Assembly (NCBI GenBank): GCA_900766575.1
Contig: CAAFVW010000033.1
Coordinates: forward strand, 1 to 22,685
Reading direction: 5' to 3'
DNA length: 22,685 nt
Source of the DNA: Lachnospiraceae bacterium
Lineage (GTDB): Bacteria; Bacillota; Clostridia; Lachnospirales; Lachnospiraceae
Under the pieces are notes generated by a model. The model searched no databases, was not told the DNA's origin, and saw nothing but the letters and a program-made list of their open reading frames with translations. A program made the translations under genes and the position numbers. Of the stretch, positions 14,662 to 22,661 are shown piece by piece. How positions within the stretch are numbered: the first letter of the stretch is position 1; each line of letters opens with the position of its first letter.

Positions 14662-14794
14662 GCTTATAGTGACGTTCGGCCCGCGCCATTCGCAAAGTCG
14701 CGCTGCGCGCTTTTCGTCACTGCGTGACTGCCTTTGCTCATAAACTGGCGCTCGTTGCGTAACGTCTCTGCTATTCATAAAAGCGTCTGCTACG

Positions 14795-14818
14795 CAGCCG
14801 TCGCCGCTAAGCGGCTTA
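14795..14818 (+). repeat. 24-base direct repeat, copy 2
   Basis: Second exact copy of the repeat at 14638-14661, with the same internal hairpin; the flanking bases differ after the shared CGGCTTA. Confidence 0.9.
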
Positions 14819-14846
14819 TCTTTTATTCATACAGAGGCGTTCCGCT

Positions 14847-14908
14847 CAGGCTATACAGAACACACTGCTTTGTACGCAAGCGTCCACGCAGTATGTTCTT
14901 ATAGCCTG
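14847..14908. repeat. Long imperfect inverted repeat (hairpin 1)
   Basis: The arms are 14847-14868 (CAGGCTATACAGAACA...ACTGC) and 14888-14908 (GCAGTATGTTCTTATAGCCTG reversed), about 20 pairs with one bulged C and one mismatch. The 19-base loop contains ACGC-AA-GCGT. There is no T-run, so it is not a typical terminator. It lies 38 bases before the pheA promoter. Confidence 0.85.
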
Positions 14909-14946
14909 GCCGAACTGTAATAATTACATTATACCCTCCTTCCGGC

Positions 14947-14975
14947 TTGCGAACAAGGTGAAATTGAGATAGAAT
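14947..14975 (+). promoter_or_regulatory. Promoter of the pheA operon
   Basis: TTGCGA (14947-14952), 17-base spacer, TAGAAT (14970-14975), about 30 bases before the pheA start. The leader is too short for a T-box or peptide attenuator, and neither was seen. Confidence 0.65.
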
Positions 14976-15005
14976 AGACCTGATAACAAATGTAAGGAGA
15001 ACAGC

Positions 15006-16130
15006 ATGGATTTATCACAGTTAAGACAACAGATCGACACCATTGACAGACAGATCGTGGATCTCTATGAGAAACGTATGGATGTCAGCAGACAGGTGGC
15101 AGAATATAAAATAGAGACCGGGAAAAAAGTTTTTGACAAGCAGCGTGAGCAGGAGAAAATCGCCGGAGTCAAGGCGTTGACCCATAATGATTTCAACAGC
15201 CATGGCGTGGAGGAACTGTTTGAACAGATCATGGCCATGAGCCGGAAACTGCAGTATCAGCTGCTGGCAGCGCACGGAAGCGAAGGCAGACTTCCCTTCA
15301 TCGGTGTGGACGAGCTGGAGACGGAGTGCGCCAGAGTGGTCTATCAGGGAGCAGAAGGCTCTTATTCCCAGGCGGCGATGCACAAATTTTTCGGTGAGAA
15401 TGTAAACGCTTTTCATGTGGAGACCTTCCGGGATGCCATGAGCGCCATTGACGAGGGCAGTGCGGATTTCGCCGTGCTTCCTATTGAGAATTCCACTGCG
15501 GGGATCGTCAATGAAATCTATGACCTGTTGGTAGAATTCGAGAATTATATCGTGGGAGAACAGGTGATTCCCATTGAACATTGCCTGCTGGCATTGCCGG
15601 GTACGAAGATGGAGGAGATCAGGAGAGTTTATTCCCATCCCCAGTCTCTGATGCAGAGTGCCAGATATCTGTCTGAACATGACTGGCAGCAGATCAGTAT
15701 GCAGAACAACGCATTTGCGGCATTGAAAGTGACAAAGGACAAGGATGAGAGTCAGGCAGCCATTGCCAGTGAATATGCGGGACAGACCTATGGACTGGAG
15801 ATCCTGGAAAAAGGGATCAACGATTCCGACAGCAATTCCACCCGTTTTATCATCGTGACGAACCAGAAGATTTTCCGCAAAAAAGCAAATAAAATCAGTC
15901 TGTGTCTGGAAATCCCCCATGAGAGCGGATCGCTGTATCACATTCTGTCCCATTTTATTTACAATAATCTGAACATGACCAAGATCGAGAGCCGGCCGAT
16001 TCCCGACCGGAACTGGGAGTATCGTTTCTTCATTGATTTCGAGGGCAATCTGGCAGACAGCGCAGTGAAAAATGCTCTGCGAGGACTGCGGGAAGAAGCC
16101 CGCAGCATGAAGATTCTGGGAAATTATTAA
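15006..16130 (+). CDS. pheA: Bifunctional chorismate mutase / prephenate dehydratase
   Basis: Converts chorismate to prephenate and then to phenylpyruvate for phenylalanine synthesis. Three parts are visible in 374 residues: an AroQ chorismate mutase helix bundle (about 1-88; LRQQIDTIDRQIVDLYEKR, then the active-site KIETGKKVFD at 35-44), prephenate dehydratase (about 110-285; VYQGAEGSYSQ, FAVLPIENSTAGIV, NSTRFIIV near 277), and a C-terminal ACT domain (about 300-374; HESGSLYHILSHF, then ESRPIP), which in the family binds phenylalanine for feedback inhibition. AAGGAG lies 6 bases before the ATG. It is first in a closely spaced set of six genes, 24 bases ahead of the DUF815 ATPase. Confidence 0.96.
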   Translation: MDLSQLRQQIDTIDRQIVDLYEKRMDVSRQVAEYKIETGKKVFDKQREQEKIAGVKALTHNDFNSHGVEELFEQIMAMSRKLQYQLLAAHGSEGRLPFIGVDELETECARVVYQGAEGSYSQAAMHKFFGENVNAFHVETFRDAMSAIDEGSADFAVLPIENSTAGIVNEIYDLLVEFENYIVGEQVIPIEHCLLALPGTKMEEIRRVYSHPQSLMQSARYLSEHDWQQISMQNNAFAALKVTKDKDESQAAIASEYAGQTYGLEILEKGINDSDSNSTRFIIVTNQKIFRKKANKISLCLEIPHESGSLYHILSHFIYNNLNMTKIESRPIPDRNWEYRFFIDFEGNLADSAVKNALRGLREEARSMKILGNY

Positions 16131-16154
16131 TATAAAAGTAAGAAGGACAGACCA

Positions 16155-17447
16155 ATGAGAGAAAAAGAACTGATCGTATACCGTGATTTTGAGGACGGAG
16201 AATTGCTGTATGATATGGCTTTTCTCATGTCTCATTACGAGGATGAATACTACAATACGGAAGATATGGCGGCGCTATTTTACGAGTGCATCCATGATCT
16301 GATCGATCTGGCAGGCAATTACGGCTTTCATGGGAATCTGTGGCACTGCTATCTGGCCAATCTCCTAGTAAACAACGAGAACAGCTACAGCTGCGGCTGT
16401 GAGATCCGCGGGGAGATTGCAGGTTCCATCAATGATGCGGCACTGCATGATATCCGTATTTTCAAGGAATTCTATGATTTTGATTTTGCTTCCATGATGG
16501 AGCAGCTTCACGTGCCGGAGTTTTCCATGATTGAGAACTATGCCAGCAGTATGCAGGAGAGTAAGGTGTATAACAAGCGAATCTGTGCCCGCATCTGTGA
16601 GCTGGCGGAGAAATTCTGTGCCGATGGAACCCCGGAAGAGATGAAGGCAACTCTGACCCAGTTCTATAAGGAATACGGTGTCGGCAAATTCGGTCTGCAC
16701 AAGTCCTTCCGCATTGCTCATGATGAAGAAGGGGTACATATTGTTCCGATTCTGAATATTGCCCATGTGAAGCTGGATGATCTGGTAGGCTATGAGATTC
16801 CCAAGAAAAAGCTGGTGGACAATACCGAGGCCTTTGTAAACGGCAAAAAAGCCAACAACTGTCTGCTGTTTGGTGATGCAGGAACCGGTAAATCTTCCAG
16901 CATCAAAGCCATTGCCAATGAATATTATGACAGGGGACTTCGTATTATTGAAGTCTACAAGCATCAGTTCCAGGATTTGAATACGGTGATCAGCCAGATC
17001 AAAAACCGCAACTATAAGTTTATCATCTATATGGACGATCTGAGTTTTGAGGAATTTGAGATCGAGTACAAATATCTCAAGGCAGTTATCGAGGGCGGAC
17101 TGGAGAAAAAGCCGGAGAATGTTCTGATCTACGCGACCTCCAACCGACGTCATCTCATTCGTGAAAATTACAGCGATAAGGAAGAGACCCGTGAGGACAT
17201 GCACACCAGCGATACCGTACAGGAGAAGCTGTCGTTGGTATACCGTTTCGGTGTGACGATTTATTTCGGTGCTCCTGACAAAAAGGAGTTCCAGAATATT
17301 GTAAAGACACTGGCAGAGCGCTATCATGTGGATATTCCGGAAGAAGAACTTTTACTGGAAGCCAATAAATGGGAGCTGTCCCACGGCGGACTATCCGGAA
17401 GAAGTGCGCAGCAGTTCATAGATTATCTGCTGGGGCAGAAGGAATAA
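16155..17447 (+). CDS. AAA+ ATPase, DUF815 family
   Basis: A 430-residue cytoplasmic P-loop ATPase. The C-terminal half is a DUF815-type AAA+ domain: VKLDDLVGYEIPKKKLVDNT (about 204-223), Walker A GDAGTGKSS (240-248), Walker B IIYMDDLSF (290-298), a sensor-1-like stretch LIYATSNRRHLIREN, and LSLVYRFGVTIYFGAP. The first 200 residues are helical and unlike known domains; they may bind the client. The family's function is not settled. AGAAGGA lies 7 bases before the ATG. It is placed 24 bases after pheA and 59 before ppx, suggesting co-transcription with the polyphosphate genes rather than a link to phenylalanine itself. Confidence 0.88.
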   Translation: MREKELIVYRDFEDGELLYDMAFLMSHYEDEYYNTEDMAALFYECIHDLIDLAGNYGFHGNLWHCYLANLLVNNENSYSCGCEIRGEIAGSINDAALHDIRIFKEFYDFDFASMMEQLHVPEFSMIENYASSMQESKVYNKRICARICELAEKFCADGTPEEMKATLTQFYKEYGVGKFGLHKSFRIAHDEEGVHIVPILNIAHVKLDDLVGYEIPKKKLVDNTEAFVNGKKANNCLLFGDAGTGKSSSIKAIANEYYDRGLRIIEVYKHQFQDLNTVISQIKNRNYKFIIYMDDLSFEEFEIEYKYLKAVIEGGLEKKPENVLIYATSNRRHLIRENYSDKEETREDMHTSDTVQEKLSLVYRFGVTIYFGAPDKKEFQNIVKTLAERYHVDIPEEELLLEANKWELSHGGLSGRSAQQFIDYLLGQKE

Positions 17448-17506
17448 AGCGGTATAAAAGGCAAAGTGTTAATGAATCTGAGAGACAGTTACCAAAGGAG
17501 AACAGC

Positions 17507-19054
17507 ATGAGTGTGAAAACCTTCGCTGCCATCGATGTGGGCAGCTTTGAACTGACTATGAAAATATTCGATCTCTCCGGCAAAAATACGATGCGGGAGA
17601 TCGACTGTATAAGACAGAGAATCGATCTTGGTTCGGATACCTATGCCCATGGTAAAATCAACAATGAAAAAATAGATGAGCTGTGCCATGCTCTGAAAGA
17701 ATTTGCACAGATCATGGAATCCTACAAAGTAACCGCTTATAAGGCTTACGGAACCAGTGCTGTCCGGGAGACAGAAAATACGCTGATCCTGCAGGATCAG
17801 ATCGAACAGCGTACCGGTATCCGGGTAGAAATCCTGAGCAATTCGGAACAGCGTTTTCTGGATTATAAATCCATTGCTTCCAAAGGGGAGATGTTCCGCA
17901 GGATCATTGAGGAGAAGACGGCTATCCTGGATATTGGCGGAGGCAGTATCCAGATTTCCCTGTTTGAAAAAGATACTCTGGTGTCCACGCAGAATCTGCG
18001 GTTGGGCGTATTGCGTTTACAGGAACTGCTGAACCATCTGAATGCGGGAAGTACACAGATGGAAAAACTGGTGGATGAGTTAGCCACGGCACAGCTGGAT
18101 GATTATAAAAAATTATACCTGAAGGAACGGGAAATCCAGAATATTATTATCGTGGATGATTACCTGTCCCCCTGGGCGGTGCGCAGGGCCCATGAACGGG
18201 GAGAAGAAAATGCAGTGGTGGACAGCAAGGTATTTGCCGGACTGATGGAAGCTCTTCGCACGAAGGGAACCACGGAACTGGCAAAGCGGATGGACATTAC
18301 CGAAGAGAAAGTGCCGTTGGTGTATATCAGTGCAATTCTGACCCAGAGAATTGCAAGACTGATGGGGGCGAAGCTGATCTGGGCGCCGGGTGTGACGCTG
18401 TGCGATGGTATTGCTTATGAATATGCAGAGCAGAATAAAATGTTCCGGGGAGAGCATGATTTCGCCGAAGACATTATTGCCTGTGCCATGAATATCAGCA
18501 AACGTTACAATGGCAGTACGAAGAGAGCGGATACCCTGGAGCATATTACCACAACGATTTTTGACAGTATGAAAAAAGTTCACGGTATGGGTTCCAGAGA
18601 ACGACTATATCTGCGCCTGGCAGCTATTTTGCATGACTGTGGAAAATATATCAGCATGGTCAATATCGGGGAGGCTTCCTATGATATTATCATGGCGACG
18701 GAGATGATCGGACTGTCTCATATGGAGCGGGAAATCGTTGCGAATGTAGTACGGTTTAATCACAGCAATTTTGTGTACTACGGACAGCAGAGCCGCTATG
18801 GCGGACTGGATAAAGAGAGCTATTTAACGGTTGCCAAGCTGACGGCTATTTTACGCCTGGCTAATAGTCTGGATCGCAGTCATAAGCAGAAGATGAAGGG
18901 CGTTAAGGCCAGTCTGCAGGAGAATAAACTGATCTTGAAAATCGACACCCAGGAAGATATTACTCTGGAAAAAGGATTTTTCCAGACCAGTGCAGACTTT
19001 TTCAAGGAAGTATACAGTATTACACCGGTGATCCGGCAGAAAAAGAAATTTTAA
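17507..19054 (+). CDS. ppx: Ppx/GppA-family exopolyphosphatase with HD domain
   Basis: Predicted to remove terminal phosphates from polyphosphate, or to hydrolyse pppGpp; the two activities are not separable by sequence. The actin-like fold motifs are present: AIDVGSFELTMKIF (8-21), YGTSAVRETEN (81-91), LSNSEQRFLDYKS (110-122) with E114 as the likely catalytic glutamate, and ILDIGGGSIQISLF (140-153). The motifs depart somewhat from the DVGSNS and GEEEA norms. The C-terminal third has an HD-like domain with H376-D377 (AILHDCGKYISM). The ATG at 17507 follows AAAGGAG by 6 bases; the frame is open further upstream inside the DUF815 gene, but that extension is not protein-like. Being next to ppk1 supports a polyphosphatase role. 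Length is 516. Confidence 0.9.
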   Translation: MSVKTFAAIDVGSFELTMKIFDLSGKNTMREIDCIRQRIDLGSDTYAHGKINNEKIDELCHALKEFAQIMESYKVTAYKAYGTSAVRETENTLILQDQIEQRTGIRVEILSNSEQRFLDYKSIASKGEMFRRIIEEKTAILDIGGGSIQISLFEKDTLVSTQNLRLGVLRLQELLNHLNAGSTQMEKLVDELATAQLDDYKKLYLKEREIQNIIIVDDYLSPWAVRRAHERGEENAVVDSKVFAGLMEALRTKGTTELAKRMDITEEKVPLVYISAILTQRIARLMGAKLIWAPGVTLCDGIAYEYAEQNKMFRGEHDFAEDIIACAMNISKRYNGSTKRADTLEHITTTIFDSMKKVHGMGSRERLYLRLAAILHDCGKYISMVNIGEASYDIIMATEMIGLSHMEREIVANVVRFNHSNFVYYGQQSRYGGLDKESYLTVAKLTAILRLANSLDRSHKQKMKGVKASLQENKLILKIDTQEDITLEKGFFQTSADFFKEVYSITPVIRQKKKF

Positions 19055-19072
19055 GGGAGGCAGCAGGGCAAA

Positions 19073-21199
19073 ATGGAAATCGACTTTAAAGATCCGAAAT
19101 ATTATACCAACCGGGAACTCAGCTGGGTATTATTTGACCACAGAGTGTTGAACGAAGCCAGAGACAAGAGTATTCCTCTGTTTGAGCGGTTGAAGTTTTT
19201 AAGCATTACAGCATCCAACCTGGATGAATTTTTCATGATCCGTGTGGCATCCTTAAAGGATATGGAAAATGCGGGTTATACCAAAAAAGATATCGCAGGA
19301 ATGACACCCACAGAACAACTGAAAGCGCTGCATGTGGCAATTCATGAACTGGTGGATCTGCAATATTCCACTTATAACCGTTCCCTGTTCCCACTGCTTG
19401 AAAAAAACGGACTGCATATTATCAAAGAGCATGAACAGCTGACGGCGGAGGAAGCGGCGTATGTAGATCAGTATTTTCAGGAGAACGTATATCCCGTGCT
19501 GACCCCTATGGCGGTGGATTCGTCCAGACCGTTTCCCCTGATCCGCAATAAGTCCCTGAATATCGGAGCCATGGTGCGGAAGAAGAACAGTGATGAGGAA
19601 CTGGAATTTGCTACGGTGCAGGTTCCCAGTGTATTAAGCCGTATTGTGCGCATTCCGTCCAAAGGAAAAAGCTGCAAGATCATTCTGCTGGAAGAAATCA
19701 TTGAGCGTAATATGGAGAAACTGTTCCTCAATTATGATATCGTCTGCGCCCATCCGTTCCGGATCATGCGAAATGCAGATCTGAGTATTGACGAGGATGA
19801 GGCGGCGGATCTGTTAAAAGAGATTGAGAAACAGCTGAAAAAGAGACAGTGGGGTGAGGCTATCCGTCTGGAAGTAGAGAACGGTATGGATAAGCGCCTG
19901 CTGAAAATCATTAAGAAGGAACTGAATATTGAGGCAGAGAATATTTACGAGATCGATGGACCTTTAGATTTGACCGTGCTGATGAAGATTTACGGGCTGG
20001 AGGGATTTGACCATCTGAAGACCCCGAAATATGAGCCACAGCAGTCTCCGGCACTTCCCGCAGGCTGTAACATCTTTGAGGAGATCCGTAAGGGTGATAT
20101 TCTCCTGCATCATCCGTTCCAGAGCTTTACACCGGTGGTAGATTTCATCCGTCAGGCGGCGAGAGACCCGGAAGTACTGGCAATCAAACAGACCCTGTAT
20201 CGTGTCAGCGGCAATTCACCTATCATAGCAGCGCTGGCGCAGGCGGCCGAGAATGGCAAGCAGGTCACGGTGCTGGTGGAATTGAAAGCGCGTTTTGATG
20301 AGGAGAACAATATTGTCTGGGCGAGAATGCTGGAAAAGGCCGGATGCCATGTCATCTATGGATTGGTGGGCTTGAAAACCCATTCTAAGATCACGCTGGT
20401 GGTCCGCAGAGAAGAAGACGGCATTCGCAGATATGTCCAACTGGGAACCGGTAACTATAACGATGCCACGGCCAAGCTCTATACGGATGTGGGTATGCTG
20501 ACCTGCGCGGAGCGCATCGGCGAGGATGCTACGGCGGTATTTAATATGCTGTCCGGTTATTCGGAGCCGTTGTTCTGGAACAAACTGGCACTGGCACCGC
20601 TGTGGCTGAAGGATAAGTTCCTTCATCTGATCGAACGGGAGAAAAATTATGCACTGGAAGGAAAACAGGCACATATCATTGCCAAGATGAACTCTCTCTG
20701 TGACAAAGATATTATCCGTGCCTTGTATGAAGCCAGTGCGGCAGGTGTGAAGATCGAACTGATCGTCAGAGGTATCTGTTGTCTGAAGGTGGGAATCCCT
20801 GGCGTCAGTGAGAATATCAGTGTACGTTCCATCGTGGGTAATTTCCTGGAACATAGCCGTATTTTCTATTTTGCCAACGATGATCATTATGAGATTTACT
20901 GCGGAAGCGCAGACTGGATGCCCCGTAATCTGGAGAGACGTGTGGAGATTCTGTTCCCGGTAGACCGTCCGGAATTGAAAGAGGAACTGTTACATATCCT
21001 GAACAGTCAGCTGAGGGATAATGTTAAGGCTTCTATTTTGCAGCCCGACGGCAGCTATGTGAAGCAGGACAAGAGAGGAAAACAGCTGTTTAATTCACAG
21101 GATGCTTTCTGCCTGGAAGCAATTCAAAAAGCGAAGGAGGCTGCGGGAGAGTCTGCCATAGAGAGCAGGACTTTTATACCGGAGACGCATCATGAATAA
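19073..21199 (+). CDS. ppk1: Polyphosphate kinase 1
   Basis: Reversibly polymerises the gamma-phosphate of ATP into polyphosphate. The 708 residues carry the N-terminal domain (YTNRELSWVLFDHRVLNEA; ERLKFLSITASNLDEFFMIRVA), the head domain, and two phospholipase D-like catalytic domains. The autophosphorylated histidine is H437 in LKTHSKITLV, and the second active-site histidine is H594 in LEHSRIFYF; both correspond well to E. coli H435 and H592. LKARFDEENNIVWARMLE and QLGTGNYNDATAKLYTD are also intact. A GGGAGG lies 12 bases before the ATG. It is 18 bases after ppx, a direct synthesis/degradation pair. Its end overlaps maf by 8 bases, implying translational coupling. Confidence 0.97.
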   Translation: MEIDFKDPKYYTNRELSWVLFDHRVLNEARDKSIPLFERLKFLSITASNLDEFFMIRVASLKDMENAGYTKKDIAGMTPTEQLKALHVAIHELVDLQYSTYNRSLFPLLEKNGLHIIKEHEQLTAEEAAYVDQYFQENVYPVLTPMAVDSSRPFPLIRNKSLNIGAMVRKKNSDEELEFATVQVPSVLSRIVRIPSKGKSCKIILLEEIIERNMEKLFLNYDIVCAHPFRIMRNADLSIDEDEAADLLKEIEKQLKKRQWGEAIRLEVENGMDKRLLKIIKKELNIEAENIYEIDGPLDLTVLMKIYGLEGFDHLKTPKYEPQQSPALPAGCNIFEEIRKGDILLHHPFQSFTPVVDFIRQAARDPEVLAIKQTLYRVSGNSPIIAALAQAAENGKQVTVLVELKARFDEENNIVWARMLEKAGCHVIYGLVGLKTHSKITLVVRREEDGIRRYVQLGTGNYNDATAKLYTDVGMLTCAERIGEDATAVFNMLSGYSEPLFWNKLALAPLWLKDKFLHLIEREKNYALEGKQAHIIAKMNSLCDKDIIRALYEASAAGVKIELIVRGICCLKVGIPGVSENISVRSIVGNFLEHSRIFYFANDDHYEIYCGSADWMPRNLERRVEILFPVDRPELKEELLHILNSQLRDNVKASILQPDGSYVKQDKRGKQLFNSQDAFCLEAIQKAKEAAGESAIESRTFIPETHHE

Positions 21200-21812
21200 G
21201 AAAATCATATTGGCATCCGCCTCTCCCAGGAGGCGGGAACTACTGACACAGATTGGACTTGATTTTGACGTTGTAGTTAGTGAGACCGAAGAAAAAATAA
21301 CATCCACAGAGCCGGCAAAGGTAGTGGAAGAACTGTCGGCACAGAAAGCCGAGGCTGTGTGGGGATGGATGCATTTGCAGACAGACGCAGACAGTCTGGA
21401 AAAAATAGCTGCTACACAGGATTACATTGTGATCGGTGCTGATACGGTAGTAGCCTGTGATGGAAAGATTCTCGGCAAACCGGGAACAGTGGAAAATGCC
21501 GTGGCCATGCTACGCATGCTGCAGGGAAGAGAACATGAAGTATACACAGGTGTGACCATCCTTTCTTCGAAAAACGGGGAGCAGCGCAAGCTGACTTTTC
21601 ATGAGAAGACCGCCGTACATTTCAGTCCCATGAGTGAGGAGGAAATCCGCGAATATGTTGCTACCGGAGATCCTATGGACAAGGCCGGTGCATATGGAAT
21701 TCAGGGATTCTGTGCGAGATATATCAGCGGTATTGAGGGAGACTATAATAACGTAGTAGGTCTTCCGGTGGGCAGAGTATATCAGGAACTGCGCAGGTTA
21801 CAGTTATTGTAG
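21192..21812 (+). CDS. maf: Maf family nucleoside triphosphate pyrophosphatase
   Basis: Hydrolyses dTTP/UTP-type or modified nucleoside triphosphates to monophosphates, a housecleaning and cell-division-linked activity. Signatures in 206 residues: ILASASPRRRELL (6-18), VIGADTVVACDGKILGKP (80-97) with D84, the arm GREHEVYTGV (112-121), and DKAGAYGIQG (163-172), then EGDYNNVVGLP (182-192). An insert of about 12 residues before the GADTVV strand (LQTDADSLEKIA) is slightly longer than in the E. coli proteins. It begins inside the ppk1 stop region with a weak ribosome site (GGAGACGCATC), so it probably depends on coupled translation. Confidence 0.94.
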   Translation: MNKKIILASASPRRRELLTQIGLDFDVVVSETEEKITSTEPAKVVEELSAQKAEAVWGWMHLQTDADSLEKIAATQDYIVIGADTVVACDGKILGKPGTVENAVAMLRMLQGREHEVYTGVTILSSKNGEQRKLTFHEKTAVHFSPMSEEEIREYVATGDPMDKAGAYGIQGFCARYISGIEGDYNNVVGLPVGRVYQELRRLQLL

Positions 21813-21826
21813 AATGAGGATAAAGA

Positions 21827-22486
21827 TTGAAAATGAAAAAAGCAGCAATATTTGATCTGGACGGAACATTATCCGATTCCATTATGAGTATGAAATACAG
21901 CGGGGATAAGACCATGGCAGAATTCGGCTACGGCCCTTTTCCCGTACAGGATTATAAATATTTTGTTGGTGATGGTGCCGCCAATCTGGTGAAACGTGCG
22001 CTGATCAAAGGCGGTGATACCGAACTGGTTCATTTCGATGCGGCATATGCCAGATACAAGGAAATCTTCCAGGCCAACTGTATGTATCAGGTGAAACCTT
22101 ATGAGGGAATCCCCGAACTTTTGGAAGCATTGAAAAAACGCGGCATGAAGATTGCTGTATTGTCCAATAAACCGCACCATGCGACGGTGGATGTTATCGA
22201 GAGTCTGTTTGGCAAAGGATATTTTGACGTGGTACAGGGACAGGTGGATGGCGTTCCTATCAAACCCGATCCAGCCGGAGTATTCCGCATCCTGGACAAG
22301 TTTGGAGTTACCGCTGATCAGGTGCTGTATATGGGAGATACTGCCACAGATATGAAGACAGGCAAGGCGGCAGGAGCCTTCACGGTTGGCGTCCTGTGGG
22401 GCTTCCGTGACCGCGCGGAACTGGAGAGTGCACATGCCGATGCTATTATCGCGAAGCCTGGGGAACTGCTAAAGTTCTGTGAGTAA
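21827..22486 (+). CDS. HAD-superfamily phosphatase (phosphoglycolate phosphatase-like)
   Basis: A 219-residue haloacid dehalogenase-type phosphatase. Motif I is FDLDGTLSDS (9-18) with nucleophile D10 and acid/base D12; motif II is VLSNKPH (111-117); motif III is K146 in PIKPDPAG; motif IV is YMGDTATDMKTGKAAG (168-183) with D171 and D175. The helical cap between residues 15 and 90 places it with the Gph/PGP subclass; the substrate is unknown, but small phosphoesters such as phosphoglycolate are typical. GAGGA (21816-21820) is 6 bases before a TTG at 21827 and 12 before an ATG at 21833, so the TTG is the likelier start. It lies 14 bases after maf at the end of the operon. Confidence 0.9.
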   Translation: MKMKKAAIFDLDGTLSDSIMSMKYSGDKTMAEFGYGPFPVQDYKYFVGDGAANLVKRALIKGGDTELVHFDAAYARYKEIFQANCMYQVKPYEGIPELLEALKKRGMKIAVLSNKPHHATVDVIESLFGKGYFDVVQGQVDGVPIKPDPAGVFRILDKFGVTADQVLYMGDTATDMKTGKAAGAFTVGVLWGFRDRAELESAHADAIIAKPGELLKFCE

Positions 22487-22519
22487 ATTGAGAGTTAAGT
22501 AATGAATTTTCGAATCCCC

Positions 22520-22661
22520 GTAGCCACTGACAGGGTATAAGAAACGCTGACACGTTCTCACTCGGAAACAGAACGCAGCGGTACGTAAGCGGGCAAAGTA
22601 CGTCCGCTAAGTACCGGCGTCTGTTTACGGTCAGCTTATTCTTATACCCAGTCGTGGCTAC
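22520..22661. repeat. Long nested inverted repeat (hairpin 2)
   Basis: About 142 bases that fold back on themselves through stacked stems: GTAGCCAC (22520-22527) with GTGGCTAC (22654-22661); GGGTATAAGAA (22533-22543) with TTCTTATACCC (22639-22649); GCTGAC (22546-22551) with GTCAGC (22630-22635); AAACAGA-ACGC (22566-22576) with GCGTCTGTTT (22617-22626); CGGTAC (22579-22584) with GTACCG (22611-22616); AGCGG (22588-22592) with CCGCT (22604-22608). No coding frame or T-run is present. It is probably a palindromic repeat element or structured RNA after the HAD gene. Confidence 0.85.

Larger units (their letters stand above)
14610..14946. repeat. Palindrome-rich intergenic region
   Basis: No gene is supported here. 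The stretch is GC-rich compared with the surrounding intergenic DNA and consists largely of short palindromes: GCCGC-TAA-GCGGC at 14646-14658 and again at 14803-14815, GTCAC-TGC-GTGAC at 14716-14728, a longer pairing AGTGACG (14668-14674) with CGTCACT (14715-14721), and GCGT-CTGCT-ACGC near 14783-14795. The arrangement suggests a dispersed, non-coding repeat element or structured RNA inserted between divergent genes. Short open frames crossing it have no family resemblance. Confidence 0.7.

Noticed and set aside
14440..14727. Small open frame running from inside the DUF5050 gene into the palindromic region
   Set aside because: No ribosome site or family resemblance; its end is made of the palindromic repeat sequence.
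14638..14818. CRISPR-like array
   Set aside because: There are only two repeat copies, about 133 bases apart, no regular spacers and no cas genes.
14610..15005. T-box or amino-acid attenuator before pheA
   Set aside because: No TGGNACCGCG-like T-box core, no Phe-rich leader peptide, and the likely promoter lies only about 30 bases before the start codon.
15021..16235. Long open frame opposite pheA (404 codons, minus strand)
   Set aside because: It mirrors pheA, which has full family motifs; the antisense translation is rich in H, Q and C and shows no known domain.
17369..17506. N-terminal extension of the Ppx/GppA protein
   Set aside because: It overlaps the end of the DUF815 gene; the ATG at 17507 has a good ribosome site and starts exactly at the conserved fold.
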